A stretch of DNA of 64,000 nt, from NCBI RefSeq assembly GCF_023100905.1, contig NZ_CP064686.1, positions 6,758,001 through 6,822,000 on the forward strand, read 5' to 3'. The stretch is from Bradyrhizobium sp. 4. GTDB lineage: Bacteria; Pseudomonadota; Alphaproteobacteria; Rhizobiales; Xanthobacteraceae. Position numbers and translations under genes: made by a program. The notes under the pieces were generated by a model. The model was not told the DNA's origin, did no database searches, and saw only the letters and a list, made by a program, of their open reading frames with translations. Shown one piece after another: positions 62,047 to 64,000 of the stretch (its first letter is position 1; the number at the start of each line of letters is the position of its first letter).

Positions 62047-64000
62047 ATGCTTGACTACAACCAGCCGATAGACCGGGCCAGACCGGAGGCTCCGCAGCAG
62101 CGGCCTCGGGCCGGCTTCAACGTGCTGGAGCTGGTCAATCTGCTCTGGCGGCGGAAGATCGCGATTGCCGTTGCCGCGCTGCTCGGTGCGACGCTTGCCG
62201 TCACCGTGGGCAAGAGCCTGGCGCCCCGCTACACCGCCACCGCCCAGCTCTATGTCGACCCGCGCGAGCTTCAGCTCGTCGATCGCGAGCTAACGCCTCG
62301 CGCGCAGGACGTCTCCGGCATGTCGATGGTGGTCGAGAGCCAGGCGCGCCTGATCACCTCCAACAGCGTGCTGCTCCAGGTGATCCAGCAGGCTGATCTG
62401 GACAAGGACCCCGAATTCGGCGGGGCCGATGGCAAAGGCGTGATGTCGTCGCTGCTCGGCCTGATCGGCCTTCAGCCCCACGCGCCCTCCGCCACGGAGA
62501 AAAAGGAAGTGCAGCTCGCCGCCCTCGAGGCGCTGAACCGGCACATCACGATCCGCAAGACCGAGAAGAGCTTCATCGTCGACATCGAGGTCTGGTCGAC
62601 CGATCCGGCGAAAGCGGCGATGCTCGCCAACACGCTGACCAGCGCCTACCTCGCGGAATCCCGCAACTCGCAGGCGTCGGCCGCGCGGCGCGCCACCAAC
62701 GATCTCTCCGGCCGCCTGAAGGAGCTGCGCGAGCGGCTGCGCAACGCCGAGACCGTGCTTGCGACCTACAAGGCCCAGAACAATTTCGTCGGCACCCAGG
62801 ATGCGCTGATCAGCGACCAGCAGCTTTCCGCCAGCAACCAGCGGCTTTCCGCCGCCCGCGCCGCGACGATGGACGCGCAGGCGCGCCTCGACCAGATCGA
62901 GGCGAGCCGACGCACCACGGCAGATGCAGGCGCAAACTCCGAGGCGCTGCAATCGCCGACCATTGCGAACCTGCGCGCGCAGTATGCCGATGCGCGCAAG
63001 AAATATGCGGAGCAAGCCGGCGAGCTCGGCCCGCGTCATCCGGCGCTGCGCCAGACCGAGAAGCAGGTCGAAGATCTCAAGCGCACCATCAACGAAGAGA
63101 TCGACCGCTTCGCCCAGTCCGCCAAGAACGATCTGACGCGCGCCCGCGACTTTGAAGCCTCGCTCAGTCGGGCGCTGGAGGCGCAGAAGCGGCAGAGCGT
63201 CCAGCTCAGCCAGGCCGCCGTGCGCCTGCGCGAGCTCGAGCGCGAGGCCGATGCAAGCCGTGACGTCTATCAATCCTTCCTCAAGCGCTCGCGCGAGACC
63301 GAGGAGCAGGAGACGCTGAACACCTCGGCGGCCCGGATCATCGGCGAAGCGACGGTGCCGCAACGGCGCTCGTTCCCGCCGGCGATGAGCCTGTTCGCCA
63401 TGATCGGTTTCATCTTCGGCGCAATCGCTGCATCGAGCTGGTTCGTCGCGGCCGAACTGCTGTTCGCCGGTGCGTTCGTGCCGGCACCGGCGCCGGCCCG
63501 TCCCAATCGTACTCCGTTGCCGCGAGCTCCAGAGCCTTCGCGGGCGCCGGGGACTGCCCGGCCCCAGCCGGTCTCGCGAGCCCCGGAAGTCGCGGAGGCA
63601 CTGCCGGAACTCGCCGCCCCGCCGCTGCAACCTTCGATGGTCGAGAAGCCCCTGATCGAAAAGCCGCTGATCGCGCGCCTGCAGGAGGCCGACGTCATCC
63701 ACACGCTCGGTGCCATTCTCGCCACCGGCGGCGGCATCGACCTCACTCGGCTGGGCTGGCCGACGCTGCGCCCCGGCTTTCCACTGACGACGCTGCTCAA
63801 CGCCTGGCGCGACATGCGCGCTACGGCGGCCCGGCGCGCCGGCGGAAAGACAATGCCGATCATCGCGCTCGTCGGTGCCAGCGAGACCACCGGGCGCAGC
63901 GTGACGGCGCTGAATTTCGCGCTCGCGGCCGCGCGCGACGGCGCCCGGGTGCTGATGATCGACGCCGACCATCAGGCGCACTCGCTCTCGAACAAGGTCA
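62047..64000 (+). CDS. Polysaccharide chain-length/tyrosine-kinase-like protein (Wzz/ExoP type), cut by window end
   Basis: The ATG at 62047 with GGGGATC upstream starts a frame open to the window end (651 codons visible). A Wzz N-terminal region with a first transmembrane segment (about 35-55) is followed by a long periplasmic coiled coil (about 200-440: SGRLKELRERLRNAETVL, EQAGELGPRHPALRQTEKQVEDLK) and a second transmembrane segment beginning near Met447. Then comes a Pro/Arg linker and a kinase-like P-loop domain. The loop reads G-A-S-E-T-T-G-R-S (610-618) with Arg617 in place of the Walker A Lys, and the VLMIDADHQ stretch lacks the Arg of the Walker A' consensus. Confidence 0.85.
   Translation, partial: MLDYNQPIDRARPEAPQQRPRAGFNVLELVNLLWRRKIAIAVAALLGATLAVTVGKSLAPRYTATAQLYVDPRELQLVDRELTPRAQDVSGMSMVVESQARLITSNSVLLQVIQQADLDKDPEFGGADGKGVMSSLLGLIGLQPHAPSATEKKEVQLAALEALNRHITIRKTEKSFIVDIEVWSTDPAKAAMLANTLTSAYLAESRNSQASAARRATNDLSGRLKELRERLRNAETVLATYKAQNNFVGTQDALISDQQLSASNQRLSAARAATMDAQARLDQIEASRRTTADAGANSEALQSPTIANLRAQYADARKKYAEQAGELGPRHPALRQTEKQVEDLKRTINEEIDRFAQSAKNDLTRARDFEASLSRALEAQKRQSVQLSQAAVRLRELEREADASRDVYQSFLKRSRETEEQETLNTSAARIIGEATVPQRRSFPPAMSLFAMIGFIFGAIAASSWFVAAELLFAGAFVPAPAPARPNRTPLPRAPEPSRAPGTARPQPVSRAPEVAEALPELAAPPLQPSMVEKPLIEKPLIARLQEADVIHTLGAILATGGGIDLTRLGWPTLRPGFPLTTLLNAWRDMRATAARRAGGKTMPIIALVGASETTGRSVTALNFALAAARDGARVLMIDADHQAHSLSNKV

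Overview
The window looks like a chromosomal segment of a Bradyrhizobium-type alphaproteobacterium. The basis is high GC, close resemblance of many proteins (XseA, HisZ/HisG, GlcDEF, GroESL, CheZ, TorF-like porin) to Bradyrhizobiaceae families, a Cys-free L36, a lysine/alanine-rich H1-like protein, and several families of palindromic intergenic repeats common in this genus. Most of it is core chromosome. The accessory-looking parts are the first ~250 bases, the 6.1-7.1 kb stretch, the 17.6-18.3 kb stretch and the polysaccharide cluster at the right end. No tRNA, rRNA, IS element or CRISPR array was seen. All functional statements come from reading motifs; no database search was run.

Layout. 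1-246: 3' end of a low-GC gene with an E-x-K motif. 295-2155 (-): alpha/beta hydrolase, membrane protein and winged-helix regulator with overlapping ends, under a promoter that carries a paired palindrome. 2275-3915: xseA. 3943-4172: repeats. 4191-7480: small and secreted proteins, including a DLH-like hydrolase lacking its nucleophile and a 28-residue membrane peptide. 7728-13267 (-): envelope operon pmbA-like, cysQ-like, DUF4170, DUF374 acyltransferase, waaA, lpxK. 13532-16598: DUF6101, ubiA, a secreted protein and rsmE. 16608-20416: AraC regulator, then hisZ-hisG. 20517-22405: a polyprenyl-phosphate glycosyltransferase overlapping a ChbG/HpnK deacetylase. 22539-26032: DUF2076, L,D-transpeptidase, cheZ, lipoprotein. 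26189-28477: promoter, CIRCE, groES-groEL, terminator.

28623-41180: periplasmic proteins, lactate/glycolate permease, a YddA-type ABC exporter, a TorF-like porin, an H1-like protein flanked by tandem repeats, glcD-glcE-glcF, and a soluble cytochrome c. 41289-45245: secreted proteins, rpmJ and an amidohydrolase. 45297-54536: three small regulator/oxidoreductase modules (HxlR with SDR, MerR with MDR dehydrogenase, LysR with SDR-pirin-WrbA), interspersed with a haloacid dehalogenase, YbaK and an orphan Bug-type binding protein. 54578-64000: exopolysaccharide cluster with an acetyltransferase, an O-antigen-ligase/Wzy-like protein, three glycosyltransferases, a methyltransferase, and a Wzz/ExoP-like protein cut by the window end whose visible P-loop is degenerate.

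How genes work together. The 7.7-13.3 kb operon completes Kdo-lipid A. The 20.5-22.4 kb pair could make a deacetylated amino sugar on a lipid carrier for envelope modification. The glc genes, permease and cytochrome suggest glycolate or lactate uptake and oxidation. The 45-54 kb regulators look tuned to electrophiles or quinones. The right end builds and exports a surface polysaccharide.
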